This document shows positions 7,749 through 16,110 of a stretch of 64,000 nucleotides of DNA, piece after piece (position 1 is the stretch's first letter; the number at the start of each line of letters is the position of its first letter). The notes beneath the pieces are model-generated. The model was given only the letters and a program-made list of their open reading frames with translations, did no database searches and was not told the DNA's origin. Made by a program: the position numbers and the translations under genes. The DNA comes from Mycetocola saprophilus (GTDB lineage Bacteria > Actinomycetota > Actinomycetes > Actinomycetales > Microbacteriaceae): contig NZ_JOEC01000002.1 in assembly GCF_000718085.1 (NCBI RefSeq), forward strand, positions 1 to 64,000, given 5' to 3'.

Positions 7749-8951
7749 ATGGTCCAGGACACTCGAGAACTCAATCGCAGCGCCGTGCTCACCACCCTGC
7801 TGCTGGAGCGACCGGCCAGCCGCAAAAAGCTCGCCACCGCCGCCGGGATCTCCGCCGCCACCGTGACCCGCACCGTGGAACAGCTAATCGGCGAGGACCT
7901 GATTACCGAGACCCAGGAGATCGTCTCCGAGCAGCGCGGACGCCGGGCGGTGCAGCTCGACCTGCGTGCCGACCTGGGCATCGTGGCCGGGGTGGACCTC
8001 GGCGCCAGCAAAACCAGGATCGTGATCGGTCATATCCACGGCACCCCGCTGGCCGTGCGCGAGCTGGCCACCCCGGGCACACTCGACCTTCCGGCGCTGA
8101 TCGACTGGCTCGCCGGCGTCATCCTCGACCTCTCCTCCGGATTCGCCGCCCCCCTGCGCCAGGTCGCCCTCGGAGTCCCCGGCTCGCTGGAGATCCCCGA
8201 GCAGCGCATCTCCCACGCCCCCAACCTGCCGCAGATCGAGGGCACCGAGTTCCTGGCCGCGCTGCGCCGGTCCCTCCCCTGTCCGGTCGTCTGCGATAAC
8301 GACGCCAACTTTGCCCTGCTGGGCGAACTGCACTTTGGTGCCGCCGCCCACTCCCCCAATGCCGCCCTGCTCAGCCTCGGGTTTGGACTGGGAAGCGCAC
8401 TGGCGATGGACGGCAGGGTTTTGCGTGGAACCCGCGGCCTGGTGGGTGAGTTCGGCCAACTTCCGATCGGTCCGATGGGTGCCCGGCTTGAACACCTGGT
8501 CACCGGCGGCGGAATCCTGCGCCAGGCGGAGCTCGCGGGGATTGCCCTGGAGAGCCCGGCCGATCTCTTCGTGAGCGATCCGGCCCCGCGCATCGCCGCG
8601 CTGCGCCAGCAGTTTGAACAGGGACTGATGGTGGCCCTCACCGCGGTGTCGGTGTCCTGCGACCCGGATACGGTGGTGCTCAGCGGCGGCCTCTCCCGCG
8701 CCCTCGCCCCCGAGCTGGCGCGCTATCAGGAACTGCTGGGCGGCCACCTCCGGCTCGCGCCGCGCCTGGAACTGGCAACACTGGATGACTTCTCCGGCGC
8801 CGTGGGGGCGATGGTGTCGGCCCTGCAGCACTGCTACCGCGACTTGGGCGCACTCCCCGAGGCGCTCCCCCGACTGCCACGCGGGGTGCACGTCGATCGC
8901 GCACGCCTGGCGGCCCTGAAATCGGTTGAGCCGGTGGTGCCGGTCGGATAA
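7749..8951 (+). CDS. ROK-family transcriptional repressor
   Basis: The 400-residue protein has an N-terminal winged helix-turn-helix (residues about 8-65; RPASRKKLATAAGISAATVT is the likely helix-turn-helix) fused to a ROK sugar-binding domain that starts with GVDLGASKTR near 82. It keeps the NDANFALLGE motif near 185. Members such as NagC, Mlc and XylR sense a sugar or sugar phosphate. It is transcribed away from the transport operon and is the obvious local regulator. The ATG at 7749 follows AAAGGGAG and is chosen because the open frame further upstream reads through non-coding DNA. The usual ROK zinc cysteines are not seen. Confidence 0.88.
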   Translation: MVQDTRELNRSAVLTTLLLERPASRKKLATAAGISAATVTRTVEQLIGEDLITETQEIVSEQRGRRAVQLDLRADLGIVAGVDLGASKTRIVIGHIHGTPLAVRELATPGTLDLPALIDWLAGVILDLSSGFAAPLRQVALGVPGSLEIPEQRISHAPNLPQIEGTEFLAALRRSLPCPVVCDNDANFALLGELHFGAAAHSPNAALLSLGFGLGSALAMDGRVLRGTRGLVGEFGQLPIGPMGARLEHLVTGGGILRQAELAGIALESPADLFVSDPAPRIAALRQQFEQGLMVALTAVSVSCDPDTVVLSGGLSRALAPELARYQELLGGHLRLAPRLELATLDDFSGAVGAMVSALQHCYRDLGALPEALPRLPRGVHVDRARLAALKSVEPVVPVG

Positions 8952-8997
8952 CCGATTCGGTGTGGTGGGAATAGATTCGTCCGGATCCGGTTATTGT

Positions 8998-9009
8998 ATG
9001 CAAATGCAT
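8998..9009. promoter_or_regulatory. Short inverted repeat ATGCA-aa-TGCAT before the monooxygenase gene
   Basis: The 12-bp repeat sits 30 bp before the likely start at 9039, directly after the AT-rich run ttattgta that could be a -10 element. It may be an operator. A match this short could also be chance. Confidence 0.25.
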
Positions 9010-9038
9010 CGAAATCGGTCGACCCTAGGAGAGCCATC

Positions 9039-10076
9039 ATGACCACACCCCTCGAGCTTGGACTCGACACCTTCGGCGATGCCACCGTCGACGCCACCGG
9101 CACCCGGCTGAGCGACGCCGAGGTTATCCGCAACGTGGTCGCCCAGGGTGTCCTGGCCGACAAGGTGGGCGTGGACTTCTTTGGCATCGGTGAGCACCAC
9201 CGCGACGACTTCTCGGTCAGCGCCCCCGACATGATCCTCGCCTCGCTGGCCGGTCAGACCTCGCGGATCAAGCTCGGCACCGCCGTGACCGTGCTCAGCA
9301 GCGACGACCCGATCCGCGTCTATGAGCGCTTCGCAACCCTCGACGCCCTCTCCAACGGGCGCGCCGAGGTCATCCTCGGCCGCGGTTCGTTCACCGAGTC
9401 CTTCCCGCTGTTCGGCTACGACCTCGCCGACTACGAGACCCTCTTCAGCGAGAAGCTGGACCTGTTTGCCACCCTGCGCAGCGAGGGACCAGTGACCTGG
9501 TCGGGCACCATTCGCCCGCCGCTGAAGGACCAGCGTGTGTACCCGCGCACCGAGAAGGGCGCGGTGACCGCCTGGATCGGCGTGGGCGGCTCACCCGAAT
9601 CCGTGGTGCGCTCGGTCGAGTACGGCATCCCGATGACCCTGGCGATCATCGGCGGCGACCCCGCACGCTTTGTGCCCTATGTGGACCTCTACCGCCGCGC
9701 GCAGGAGCAGGTCGGGTCCACCGGCATGCCGCTCGGTGTGCACTCCCCCGGACACATCGCCGCGACCGACGCCCAGGCCCGCGAGGAGCTGTGGCCGCAC
9801 CAGCTGGTGATGCGCAACCGCATCGGTGCCGAGCGCGGCTGGCCGGCGATGACCGAGCAGGAGTACGTGGACGAGATCGAGCACGGCTCACTATACGTGG
9901 GTTCCCCGGACACCGTGGCCACCAAGATCGCCCGGACCGTGAAGCTGCTGGGAACCGACCGGTTCGACCTCAAGTACGCCACCGGAACCATGCCGCATGA
10001 GCAGCTGCTCTCGAGCATCGAGCTGTATGGGACCGAGGTGATTCCGCGGGTGCGGGCGATCCTGGATCGCGACTAG
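9039..10076 (+). CDS. LLM-class flavin-dependent oxidoreductase (bacterial luciferase-like)
   Basis: The 345-residue protein is of the luciferase-like monooxygenase class, which uses reduced FMN or F420 for oxidation. Typical segments are DFFGIGEHHRDDF (about residue 43), IKLGTAVTVLSSDDPIRVYERFATLDALSNGRAEVILGRG written over 75-115 (family core), and a late GSPDTVATKIARTVKLLG. The reaction and substrate are not predictable. The ATG at 9039 is taken as the start because CTAGGAG lies just upstream; an in-frame ATG at 8994 lacks a ribosome site. It is a monocistronic gene between the ROK repressor and a bidirectional terminator. Confidence 0.85.
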   Translation: MTTPLELGLDTFGDATVDATGTRLSDAEVIRNVVAQGVLADKVGVDFFGIGEHHRDDFSVSAPDMILASLAGQTSRIKLGTAVTVLSSDDPIRVYERFATLDALSNGRAEVILGRGSFTESFPLFGYDLADYETLFSEKLDLFATLRSEGPVTWSGTIRPPLKDQRVYPRTEKGAVTAWIGVGGSPESVVRSVEYGIPMTLAIIGGDPARFVPYVDLYRRAQEQVGSTGMPLGVHSPGHIAATDAQAREELWPHQLVMRNRIGAERGWPAMTEQEYVDEIEHGSLYVGSPDTVATKIARTVKLLGTDRFDLKYATGTMPHEQLLSSIELYGTEVIPRVRAILDRD

Positions 10077-10086
10077 CCTCACGCGA

Positions 10087-10124
10087 AACGGCCCCGGCCG
10101 GGAGAGATCCCGGTCGGGGCCGTT
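10087..10124. terminator. Bidirectional terminator between convergent genes
   Basis: The arms 10087-10103 and 10108-10124 pair almost perfectly (aacggccccggccggga against tcccggtcggggccgtt) around a gaga loop. It separates the monooxygenase gene from the convergent phosphatase gene. Confidence 0.85.
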
Positions 10125-10137
10125 GCCGTGGGTGGAG

Positions 10138-12054
10138 CTAGAGTTCGGTTTCGGATTCCTCGAGGCGACGACGACGCAGGACAAACCATCCCACGGCGAG
10201 CGCGCCGAGGAGCAGGGCGCTGCTGGCCAGGAGGGCGAGCGGCATCAGGTTCTCGGCCTCGAGACCGGTGGACACCAGCGCACCCGCGGCCGCCGGGCGG
10301 GCCGAAGGCTTCGCGGAGGACGGACCGGTGGACGCAGCGTCGGTCGGCGACGCGCTGGTCGGTGCCGGAGATGCGGTCGGGGACGGGCTCGCGGTCGGAT
10401 CCGGGCTCGCGGTCGGGGACGGGCTCGCGGTCGGGTCCACCGGCGCGGCGGCGATCCGCGGGTCCTCGATCCGCTCGGCCCCGTTCAGGCAGTGCTTGAG
10501 CTCCGAGGACTTGTACCAGGTCGAGCCCGCGGCCACCGGAACACACGCGTCGGTGAAGCCGATCTCCCGCTCGTTATAGAGCATCCGCACCAGCGGGGTA
10601 AACGCGCGGCCGGTGGACGGATCGGTGCCAATCCGTCCGGATACGTCCCACTGCACGTTGGCGGCCATCGGGGTCACGGATTCCCCGCGCCACGGGTTGT
10701 TGGTGTAGTCAAACACGTCGTTCAGCGACTGCGGGTGCGCGTTATCCGGGGCCTGCCGAGTGGATCCCGGGAGCTTGAGCAGGGCGGCAAACGGGATGAT
10801 CGTCTCGGCATGGGCGAAGCGGAAGGTTGCGGCCACGTTGTCCCCGGCCACGCGGTCATCGATGGTTGTGAAGAAGTCATCCAGCAGCGGCTGAGCCACC
10901 CGATAGGTGTCGTCGTGCCCCGAAAGCCCCGGACCCTTTTCGTAGAAGTCCTCGGCGTCCAGCAGCGAGGCAAACCACTCCAGGTCGGCATCACGCCCGT
11001 TGAGGTAGGAACCGAAATCGAAGGTGTGATCGCCGGTATTCTCGGCGGTCATATCCGCACCGATGATGTAGAGGTTGTAGAGCGTCATGGCCGCATCCAC
11101 CGGGGTCGCGATGACCTTCTTGGGGCTCCCGCAGGCCGACTTATCCTGGGCCGGATCGGCGCCGGGTGCGCAGCTGACCGCACCCTTCTTGGTGCCGTCC
11201 ACGGTGTTGTACCAGACGTGACCAGGAGTCCCGATCTTGGCGATGAAGTCCGGAGTGAAGATGCCCGAGAGCACGTCGTCGGCGGCGCTTACCGAACGCG
11301 GCAGAGCGTTGATGTAGTCGAGGGCCGCGGAAATGGTCCCGCCCGGGGCCGTCTGCGCGGCCACATAGGCCTCATAGGCCTGGGCGCGCGCAAGCTCGGG
11401 CGAGCCGGCGGGCTTGGTGGTGCCGTCGGGGTTTTGCGACTTATGGAAGTAGAGCAGATCGGGGCGCGGTTCCGGGGTGATCCCCCGGGTCAGCACGCCG
11501 GCACCGGCCTTCGTCACCCCCGCCAGAAAGTTGGTGCCCGACTCGGTGGCGCGGGCTTCCCCCGAAGTTTCGGCGATGATCCGGTCGCCGTCCTTTTCGG
11601 CCCGGGCAAACAGGGCCGCGTTTCGGGCGACCGCCCGCTCCCCGAGTCCCCGGTGCTGGGCGGCACCCTGACCGGTCAGCTGGCCGTAGCCGTTCTGCAC
11701 GTTGGCGGCGGTGATCCCCCGCAGATCCGCCAGGAACCGCTGGCCGATCTCGGGACTCAGAAACCCGTTTTCGGCGAGCGCGGTCTCCGAGAGTCGGGTC
11801 AGCAGCGCGTCGTACTTGTACTCGGACAGGCCACGCGATCCGTGGCGAGCCACGGACTCGGTGAGCAGCGGGGTATAGCCGGCCGGGGCGTGGGTGTACC
11901 CGGCCACGGTGGCCGCGTCGGGCTCTTGATAGGGCTGCTTGGAACTCAGATGTGCGCCGGACTCGGCGGCGGCACCGGCGGCGACCGCGAGGGTCAGGGC
12001 AAATACTCCCGCGCCAAGCACGAGGCGTGCGGGGGTGGAACGAAGGGGAATCAC
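10138..12054 (-). CDS. Secreted histidine-type phosphatase (phytase/MINPP-like), probably wall-anchored
   Basis: A protein of about 638 residues with an N-terminal signal peptide (hydrophobic VLGAGVFALTLAVAAGAAA). The catalytic motif ARHGSRG (His near 71) and the later proton-donor motif HAE in FRFAHAETIIPF mark the histidine acid phosphatase family, which includes phytases and inositol polyphosphate phosphatases. The C-terminus has Pro/Ser/Thr-Ala repeats (PTASPDPTASPSP), then LVSTG, a hydrophobic helix and RRRR, the layout of a sortase sorting signal with an unusual pentapeptide. A class E sortase is encoded at 26369-27565. The GTG at 12054 is preferred because AGGA lies at proper spacing; the frame stays open to a GTG at 12081. 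A role in phosphate scavenging outside the cell is inferred. Confidence 0.82.
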   Translation of the reverse strand: MIPLRSTPARLVLGAGVFALTLAVAAGAAAESGAHLSSKQPYQEPDAATVAGYTHAPAGYTPLLTESVARHGSRGLSEYKYDALLTRLSETALAENGFLSPEIGQRFLADLRGITAANVQNGYGQLTGQGAAQHRGLGERAVARNAALFARAEKDGDRIIAETSGEARATESGTNFLAGVTKAGAGVLTRGITPEPRPDLLYFHKSQNPDGTTKPAGSPELARAQAYEAYVAAQTAPGGTISAALDYINALPRSVSAADDVLSGIFTPDFIAKIGTPGHVWYNTVDGTKKGAVSCAPGADPAQDKSACGSPKKVIATPVDAAMTLYNLYIIGADMTAENTGDHTFDFGSYLNGRDADLEWFASLLDAEDFYEKGPGLSGHDDTYRVAQPLLDDFFTTIDDRVAGDNVAATFRFAHAETIIPFAALLKLPGSTRQAPDNAHPQSLNDVFDYTNNPWRGESVTPMAANVQWDVSGRIGTDPSTGRAFTPLVRMLYNEREIGFTDACVPVAAGSTWYKSSELKHCLNGAERIEDPRIAAAPVDPTASPSPTASPDPTASPSPTASPAPTSASPTDAASTGPSSAKPSARPAAAGALVSTGLEAENLMPLALLASSALLLGALAVGWFVLRRRRLEESETEL

Positions 12055-12161
12055 GGATGTCCTAGACGGTGAGGTGTGCACGCCCGCGAGATCACCCGCG
12101 GCGTGAGGGCTGCCTGCGACGCTAGGGGTCCCGAATGAATGCCCGGTGTCTAGGCGGTAAC

Positions 12162-12178
12162 ATCCCCCGAAAGGGGGC
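12162..12178. repeat. Small hairpin upstream of the phosphatase gene
   Basis: A run of five C and five G separated by gaaa (cccccgaaaggggg) forms a tight hairpin in the 180-bp gap between the small secreted-protein gene and the phosphatase gene. It may be a second terminator element behind the secreted-protein gene. Confidence 0.4.
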
Positions 12179-12190
12179 CTCCCGACCCAG

Positions 12191-12227
12191 AAAAAAATCC
12201 CCCTCCACCCGGTGAGGCGGAGGGGGA
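12191..12227 (-). terminator. Rho-independent terminator of the sigma factor operon
   Basis: Read on the minus strand, ccccctcc pairs with ggaggggg and is followed directly by a run of seven T. It lies 10 bp after the stop of the secreted-protein gene. Confidence 0.9.
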
Positions 12228-12236
12228 ACGGGCTAG

Positions 12237-12713
12237 CTAGCAGCCGACCCGGGTGATGTTGGCGCTGGTGTTCACCTGCGAGCCGGCGGGAATGACCAGG
12301 ACCGGGGAGGATCCGTTATATCCAAACGCGGTTCCCGACGAACGGGCGTTGGCGACCGAACGGACCGAGGATCCCAGCGGGGCCACCGAGTTCGCGGCGG
12401 TGCAGCTGGTGAAGGAGATCTTGGATCCGGCCCCGCCCGTGGACGTGTAGGCGCACATGCTGCCCGTGGCACAGTTCCCCACGGCAAAGGTGGACAATCC
12501 GCCCTCTAACACGATGTTCAAAATGGTCTCGCCGCCGTTCCAGGTGACCTCACCCGGTCCGGTCTGCACCCCACCGGGGAACTCAACCAAAACCTGGTTG
12601 ACCCGGTTCTGGACCTGATCGGACTGGGTGGTGGCCTGGGCGGCGGTGGCGCCACCCATCAGCAAGACGGCCAGGAGTGCGGCGGCGGGGAGGACGCGGG
12701 CGCTCAGTTTCAT
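12237..12713 (-). CDS. Small secreted cysteine-containing protein, possibly peptidase inhibitor I36-like
   Basis: The 158-residue protein has a clear signal peptide (hydrophobic 7-22, cleavage probably after AQA). The mature part has four to five cysteines, including NCATGSMCAY and a C-terminal Cys. The pattern of a central CxxxxMCAY followed by SVRSVANARSS and a final VGC resembles small beta/gamma-crystallin-like or I36 inhibitor proteins of actinomycetes, but I am not sure of this. It lies 15 bases after the anti-sigma-like gene and before a strong terminator, so it is probably an output of the same stress-response module. No catalytic motif is visible. Confidence 0.65.
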   Translation of the reverse strand: MKLSARVLPAAALLAVLLMGGATAAQATTQSDQVQNRVNQVLVEFPGGVQTGPGEVTWNGGETILNIVLEGGLSTFAVGNCATGSMCAYTSTGGAGSKISFTSCTAANSVAPLGSSVRSVANARSSGTAFGYNGSSPVLVIPAGSQVNTSANITRVGC

Positions 12714-12728
12714 GTGGTGTTTCCCTTT

Positions 12729-13748
12729 CTAGAACCAGGCGTCGTAGTCGATTACTGCGGGTGCCTGGAGATCAGATCGGTCGGTGCCCGTATACACGTG
12801 CTCGTAGGCGATCACGCCGTGTGAGGGGGTCACTACCAAAACATCGCGGGTGCGGCCGGGATCGCGGGAGTCGGTGCTCACGCTGATGCCGGTGCGGCCG
12901 AGCCGGTCGGTGACGGTTCCGTCGATCCGAATATCCGGCTGGGTGGAGAGGAACGCCAGCATTTCCGCATGCTGGGTGGAACTGAGGGATCGCTCAACCA
13001 GGAGGTTCTTGACCGCGGTGAAATAGTCCCCGGTGCTCGGATGTGCGCCCAGGCCCCCGCCGGTTCGCAGGTAGGTTCCCCAGTCGGTGACCCCATCGGG
13101 GCTACTGAAGAGGTAGCCATACTGGCCGGGCTGGTAGGTCTGTCGATCCAGGAGGGTTCCCGGGGACGGATAGTCAAAGCCGGAAAGCTGATGACCGGCG
13201 GGATCAAAATTGCCGGCCGCCCGACGCTCGGCAACCGTGGACCCATCGGGCAGGGTCGTGATGTCAAAGCGCTGCGGCATGATCGACTGCGGTGGATCGT
13301 CGGGGGTGAACGCCAACGCCCAGTTCTGGAAACGCACGCGTGATGCGGCTGGCTGGTTGCTCGCACCCAGCGATTCACTCATCGATTGAAGCAGGGACCC
13401 GGGTTGCTGATCACCGATCGGCACCGCTACCAGGGGCTTGGGGGTGACCGCCCGGGCCAGCGGGGTCTCCCCCGGCCAGAGCGACATCGAGGTGGCCGCC
13501 ACGACCAGGATGGCGATGAGGGACGCAACAACCGCGAACGAGGGCACTCGGAACCGGCGAATGCGTGCAGCGCGTCCGTTATCGGTGCCCCGGGGTCGAA
13601 GACCCGCCTGGTTGTGAATGTGTACGCTCGTGCTCTGAACACGCTCGAGGAGCGCGAGTTCGCGTTCGCCGAGTGCGGAGTCTGGAGGGGTCATGGCCGG
13701 GTCAATGCCGGACATGAGCCTCGCGAGCGAGTCATTCCCCGTATTCAT
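12729..13748 (-). CDS. Membrane protein of the CU044_5270 type, probable sigma factor partner
   Basis: The 339-residue protein has an N-terminal cytoplasmic part of about 68 residues, one membrane helix (VPSFAVVASLIAILVVAATS, about 68-87) and a large extracellular domain. This layout and position, starting four bases inside the ECF sigma gene, match the CU044_5270 family found next to sigma factors in actinobacteria. The cytoplasmic segment would hold the sigma factor and the outer domain would sense a signal; this role is inferred from gene pairing, not proven. It lacks the HxxxCxxC zinc anti-sigma motif, so it is not a classical ZAS protein. Confidence 0.72.
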   Translation of the reverse strand: MNTGNDSLARLMSGIDPAMTPPDSALGERELALLERVQSTSVHIHNQAGLRPRGTDNGRAARIRRFRVPSFAVVASLIAILVVAATSMSLWPGETPLARAVTPKPLVAVPIGDQQPGSLLQSMSESLGASNQPAASRVRFQNWALAFTPDDPPQSIMPQRFDITTLPDGSTVAERRAAGNFDPAGHQLSGFDYPSPGTLLDRQTYQPGQYGYLFSSPDGVTDWGTYLRTGGGLGAHPSTGDYFTAVKNLLVERSLSSTQHAEMLAFLSTQPDIRIDGTVTDRLGRTGISVSTDSRDPGRTRDVLVVTPSHGVIAYEHVYTGTDRSDLQAPAVIDYDAWF

Positions 13749-14299
13749 TTGCGTCCCCCATCGGTCAGTCCAGCAACAAACGGCTCTCCCAAAAGGGCAC
13801 GGAGTTTCTTCCGTGCCCGGCTGAGAATCGCCCAGGCCGACGCCACGGAACAGGAGAGAGCCACCGCAACTTCTGCGGCCCCAAGGCCCTCCCAGTAGGT
13901 CAGCAGGATTGCTTCCCGTTCCCTGTCCGTGAGCTTCAACAGCGAGCGACCGAGTGCGATCTTCTCCAGCGTGTCCGCGCCCTCCTCCTGCTCCGACAGC
14001 ACGCGCTCGAGGGTCTCTTCGACTGCTCGTTTGCGTTCGGCGGATCGGAAGTGGTCGTTGATCTTGTTGGATGCGACCCGGTACAGCCAGGGCAACTCGA
14101 TCGAGTCTCCCTGTTGATACCGGACCCAGGCGGCCGTAAACGTCTCGGCCGCGATGTCTTCGGCGAGCGCCGCGCTTGGCACGCGTCGCTCCGCATAGCG
14201 CCGAACAAGAACGTAGTTCGCATGGAACACGTGCTCGAACACCGCCGTTTGCTGCCTAGTCATCCACTCAGTTTTCTTACTTGCGTTGTTGCCTCCCAC
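13745..14299 (-). CDS. ECF-family RNA polymerase sigma factor
   Basis: The 184-residue protein has region 2 (about residues 25-90, with ALAEDIAAETFTAAW and LPWLYRVASNKINDHFR) and region 4 (about 125-175, LTDREREAILLTYWEGLGAAEVA then CSVASAWAILSRARKKLR). No extra C-terminal domain is present. The GTG at 14299 and an ATG at 14263 are both possible starts; neither has a strong ribosome site. GGAAT and a downstream CGTC/GATA lie just ahead of the GTG, so an autoregulated, possibly leaderless, transcript is conceivable. The gene is translationally coupled to its membrane partner (ATGA overlap). Confidence 0.88.
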   Translation of the reverse strand: MGGNNASKKTEWMTRQQTAVFEHVFHANYVLVRRYAERRVPSAALAEDIAAETFTAAWVRYQQGDSIELPWLYRVASNKINDHFRSAERKRAVEETLERVLSEQEEGADTLEKIALGRSLLKLTDREREAILLTYWEGLGAAEVAVALSCSVASAWAILSRARKKLRALLGEPFVAGLTDGGRK

Positions 14300-14358
14300 C
14301 CTGTCTATCGACGCAGTGGAGGATTCCTGACATTCAACCCGAAAAAATCTTTGAACGG

Positions 14359-15042
14359 TTAATAAGTCTCGACTGTTTCGTCGCGGATGATGAGGTGCTG
14401 GGTCACCAGCTCCTGCACGTGGATCAGGGACTGGGTGGCCACCACGATCGTGACCCCCGCCGCGTGCAGGTCGCGCAGGATCCGCACCACACCCTCCCGG
14501 TTCTCGGGGTTCAGCTCGGCGAAGGGCTCGTCCAGGATCAGCACCCGGGGATCCTCCATCAGCGCCTGTGCCAGGGCGAGCTGCTGGATCATGGCGGGGG
14601 TGAAGTCGCGCACCCGCCGCGGATCCTCCGGATCCAGCCCCACCCGGCGCATCGTGGTCGCCAGGTGCTCCTCGCTCACCACCGCGTTGATCGCCGCGAG
14701 CGTGCGCAGGTTTCCCAGTCCGGTCCGCCGGGTGATGAAGCGCGGGCGGTCGATGGTGATCCCAAAGCGTTCGGGGAAGGTTCGTCCGTAGGAGAGGTAG
14801 GCCGGGTCGATGCTCACGCTTCCGCTGTCGGGGGTGGTGAATCCCGAAAGCATGCGCAGCAGCATCGTTTTTCCGGTGCAGTGCGATCCGGTGATCACGG
14901 TGAAGGATCCCTCGGGAATCTCAAAACTCACCCCGCGATACAGGGTGGTTCCGCGCACCCGCTTGCTCATCTCGGAGACGGCGATCACGGGACGGGTCGA
15001 TGTCCCCGGACGCCGTGCGGGGACCGAGCTCGGCGCAAACAC
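14359..15042 (-). CDS. ABC transporter ATP-binding protein with a degenerate signature motif
   Basis: The likely protein is 227 residues. Walker A is GSHCTGKT and Walker B is VLILDEPFAELNPE, both sound, followed by the switch region ATQ in TIVVATQSLIH. The ABC signature, normally LSGGQ, reads FTPAMIQQLALAQALM, so the usual LSGGQ is absent. This is common in ABC-2 type export systems of actinobacteria with unknown cargo. The GTG at 15042 overlaps the TAG of the upstream permease gene by one base and is preferred; the frame stays open to 15081. Its histidine-switch position has Gln (ATQ), which may mean slow ATP hydrolysis. Confidence 0.75.
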   Translation of the reverse strand: MFAPSSVPARRPGTSTRPVIAVSEMSKRVRGTTLYRGVSFEIPEGSFTVITGSHCTGKTMLLRMLSGFTTPDSGSVSIDPAYLSYGRTFPERFGITIDRPRFITRRTGLGNLRTLAAINAVVSEEHLATTMRRVGLDPEDPRRVRDFTPAMIQQLALAQALMEDPRVLILDEPFAELNPENREGVVRILRDLHAAGVTIVVATQSLIHVQELVTQHLIIRDETVETY

Positions 15043-15917
15043 TAGAGCAGACCGTCGGCATTCTTGGCGGAGGAGCGCCACAGGGCCGCGGCGGCGAAGA
15101 GGCTCGCGGCGACCAGGGCGCCGGCCGGAGCAAAGATCGGGGCACCCACAGCGGCACCGTCATGCAGTGCGCTGTAGGGGGCCACGATGTTGAGCCAGCC
15201 GATGCCGGCGGGGATGATGTAGCCAACCACGGCAGCCACCAGCATCGTGATGCTCCAGGCCAGGACTACCCTGCGCGTGGACCAGACCAGCAGCGTGGCC
15301 AGCGTGCAAAAGACCAGCAGCGAGGCGAAGAGGCCCAGTAGGCCCAGGTGGAAGACCGCCGATTCGGCCACAAACATGGGCACCTGATGATCCAGCATCG
15401 CCGAACCGGTGACCAGCACGACCCCCACGCCGATCGTGAACGCGGCGGCATGCGGGATCTCGCGCACCAGGATCGCCATGCTCCAGCGGCGATAGCTCCC
15501 GTGACGCAGGGCCGCGTACAGCTTGAGGCCGCCGTCGGCATCCTCGCTCCGAGCCAGGAACGCGCTGGCGTATCCCAGGGTGAGCAGCAGGGTCATGATG
15601 TAGTTCGGGATGTCTCCGTAGGCACCGGCAAAAAACGCCTCGGTGATGCCGATGTCGCGGGCCCGGGCGCCGAGGTGCGCGGTGGCCACCGAAAGCGCGG
15701 CGATTCCCAGCAGGATGACGGTGGATCCCAGCCGGCTGCTCAGCATCGTGAACAGGGCGTGACGAACGCCGGCACCGTTCAGGCGCCGCGTCACCCCTGG
15801 CACACCGGTTTCGGGCATCCCGACCCCGAGGATCGATCCCACGCTCTCTGCCACCGTTGATTCCCCTGTCCGCCGGTTTCGCCCCCTGGCAAAACCTTCA
15901 GGTCCACAGACCCGCAT
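15042..15917 (-). CDS. Multi-pass membrane protein, probable ABC-2 type permease partner
   Basis: The protein of up to 291 residues has about six hydrophobic segments (for example LGSTVILLGIAALSVATAHL, IPNYIMTLLLTLGYASAFL, FTIGVGVVLVTGSAML, LGLLGLFASLLVFCTLATLL, IFAPAGALVAASLFAAAAL). No domain is firmly recognised. The ATPase gene follows with a one-base overlap, so the two form a transporter. A GTG at 15854 with GGGGAATC upstream is a good alternative start and would remove 21 basic, non-hydrophobic residues. The cargo is unknown. Confidence 0.65.
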   Translation of the reverse strand: MRVCGPEGFARGRNRRTGESTVAESVGSILGVGMPETGVPGVTRRLNGAGVRHALFTMLSSRLGSTVILLGIAALSVATAHLGARARDIGITEAFFAGAYGDIPNYIMTLLLTLGYASAFLARSEDADGGLKLYAALRHGSYRRWSMAILVREIPHAAAFTIGVGVVLVTGSAMLDHQVPMFVAESAVFHLGLLGLFASLLVFCTLATLLVWSTRRVVLAWSITMLVAAVVGYIIPAGIGWLNIVAPYSALHDGAAVGAPIFAPAGALVAASLFAAAALWRSSAKNADGLL

Positions 15918-16021
15918 CTACCTACTTAACGCCGCAGCGGGGAAATCCTGACAAAAGATTTTTGACGTTAGTTATGTGACGGCGATGTGGGCCGCGATCG
16001 CGAGGTCCGAGCGGGGTGGAC

Positions 16022-16063
16022 GGGCACAGGGTATCGGGCACACGGTATCGCGCACAGGGTATC
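16022..16063. repeat. Three tandem copies of a 14-bp unit
   Basis: Copies at 16022-16035, 16036-16049 and 16050-16063 read GGGCACAGGGTATC with one difference in each of the second and third. They lie in the 190-bp gap between the ABC permease start and tRNA-Leu. No function is evident. Confidence 0.7.
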
Positions 16064-16074
16064 CGGAAACGACG

Positions 16075-16100
16075 AAAGGCTCCCCAGCTGGGGAGCCTTT
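16075..16100 (-). terminator. Terminator of tRNA-Leu
   Basis: A perfect 26-bp palindrome (aaaggctccccag / ctggggagccttt) lies 10 bp after the 3' end of the tRNA gene on the minus strand and ends in a short T run. Confidence 0.85.
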
Positions 16101-16110
16101 CGATCAATTG

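Noticed and set aside
10123..12072. Long plus-strand frame opposite the phosphatase gene
   Set aside because: Its translation is Arg/Gly/His-rich with no motif and no ribosome site; the minus-strand gene has signal peptide and catalytic motifs.
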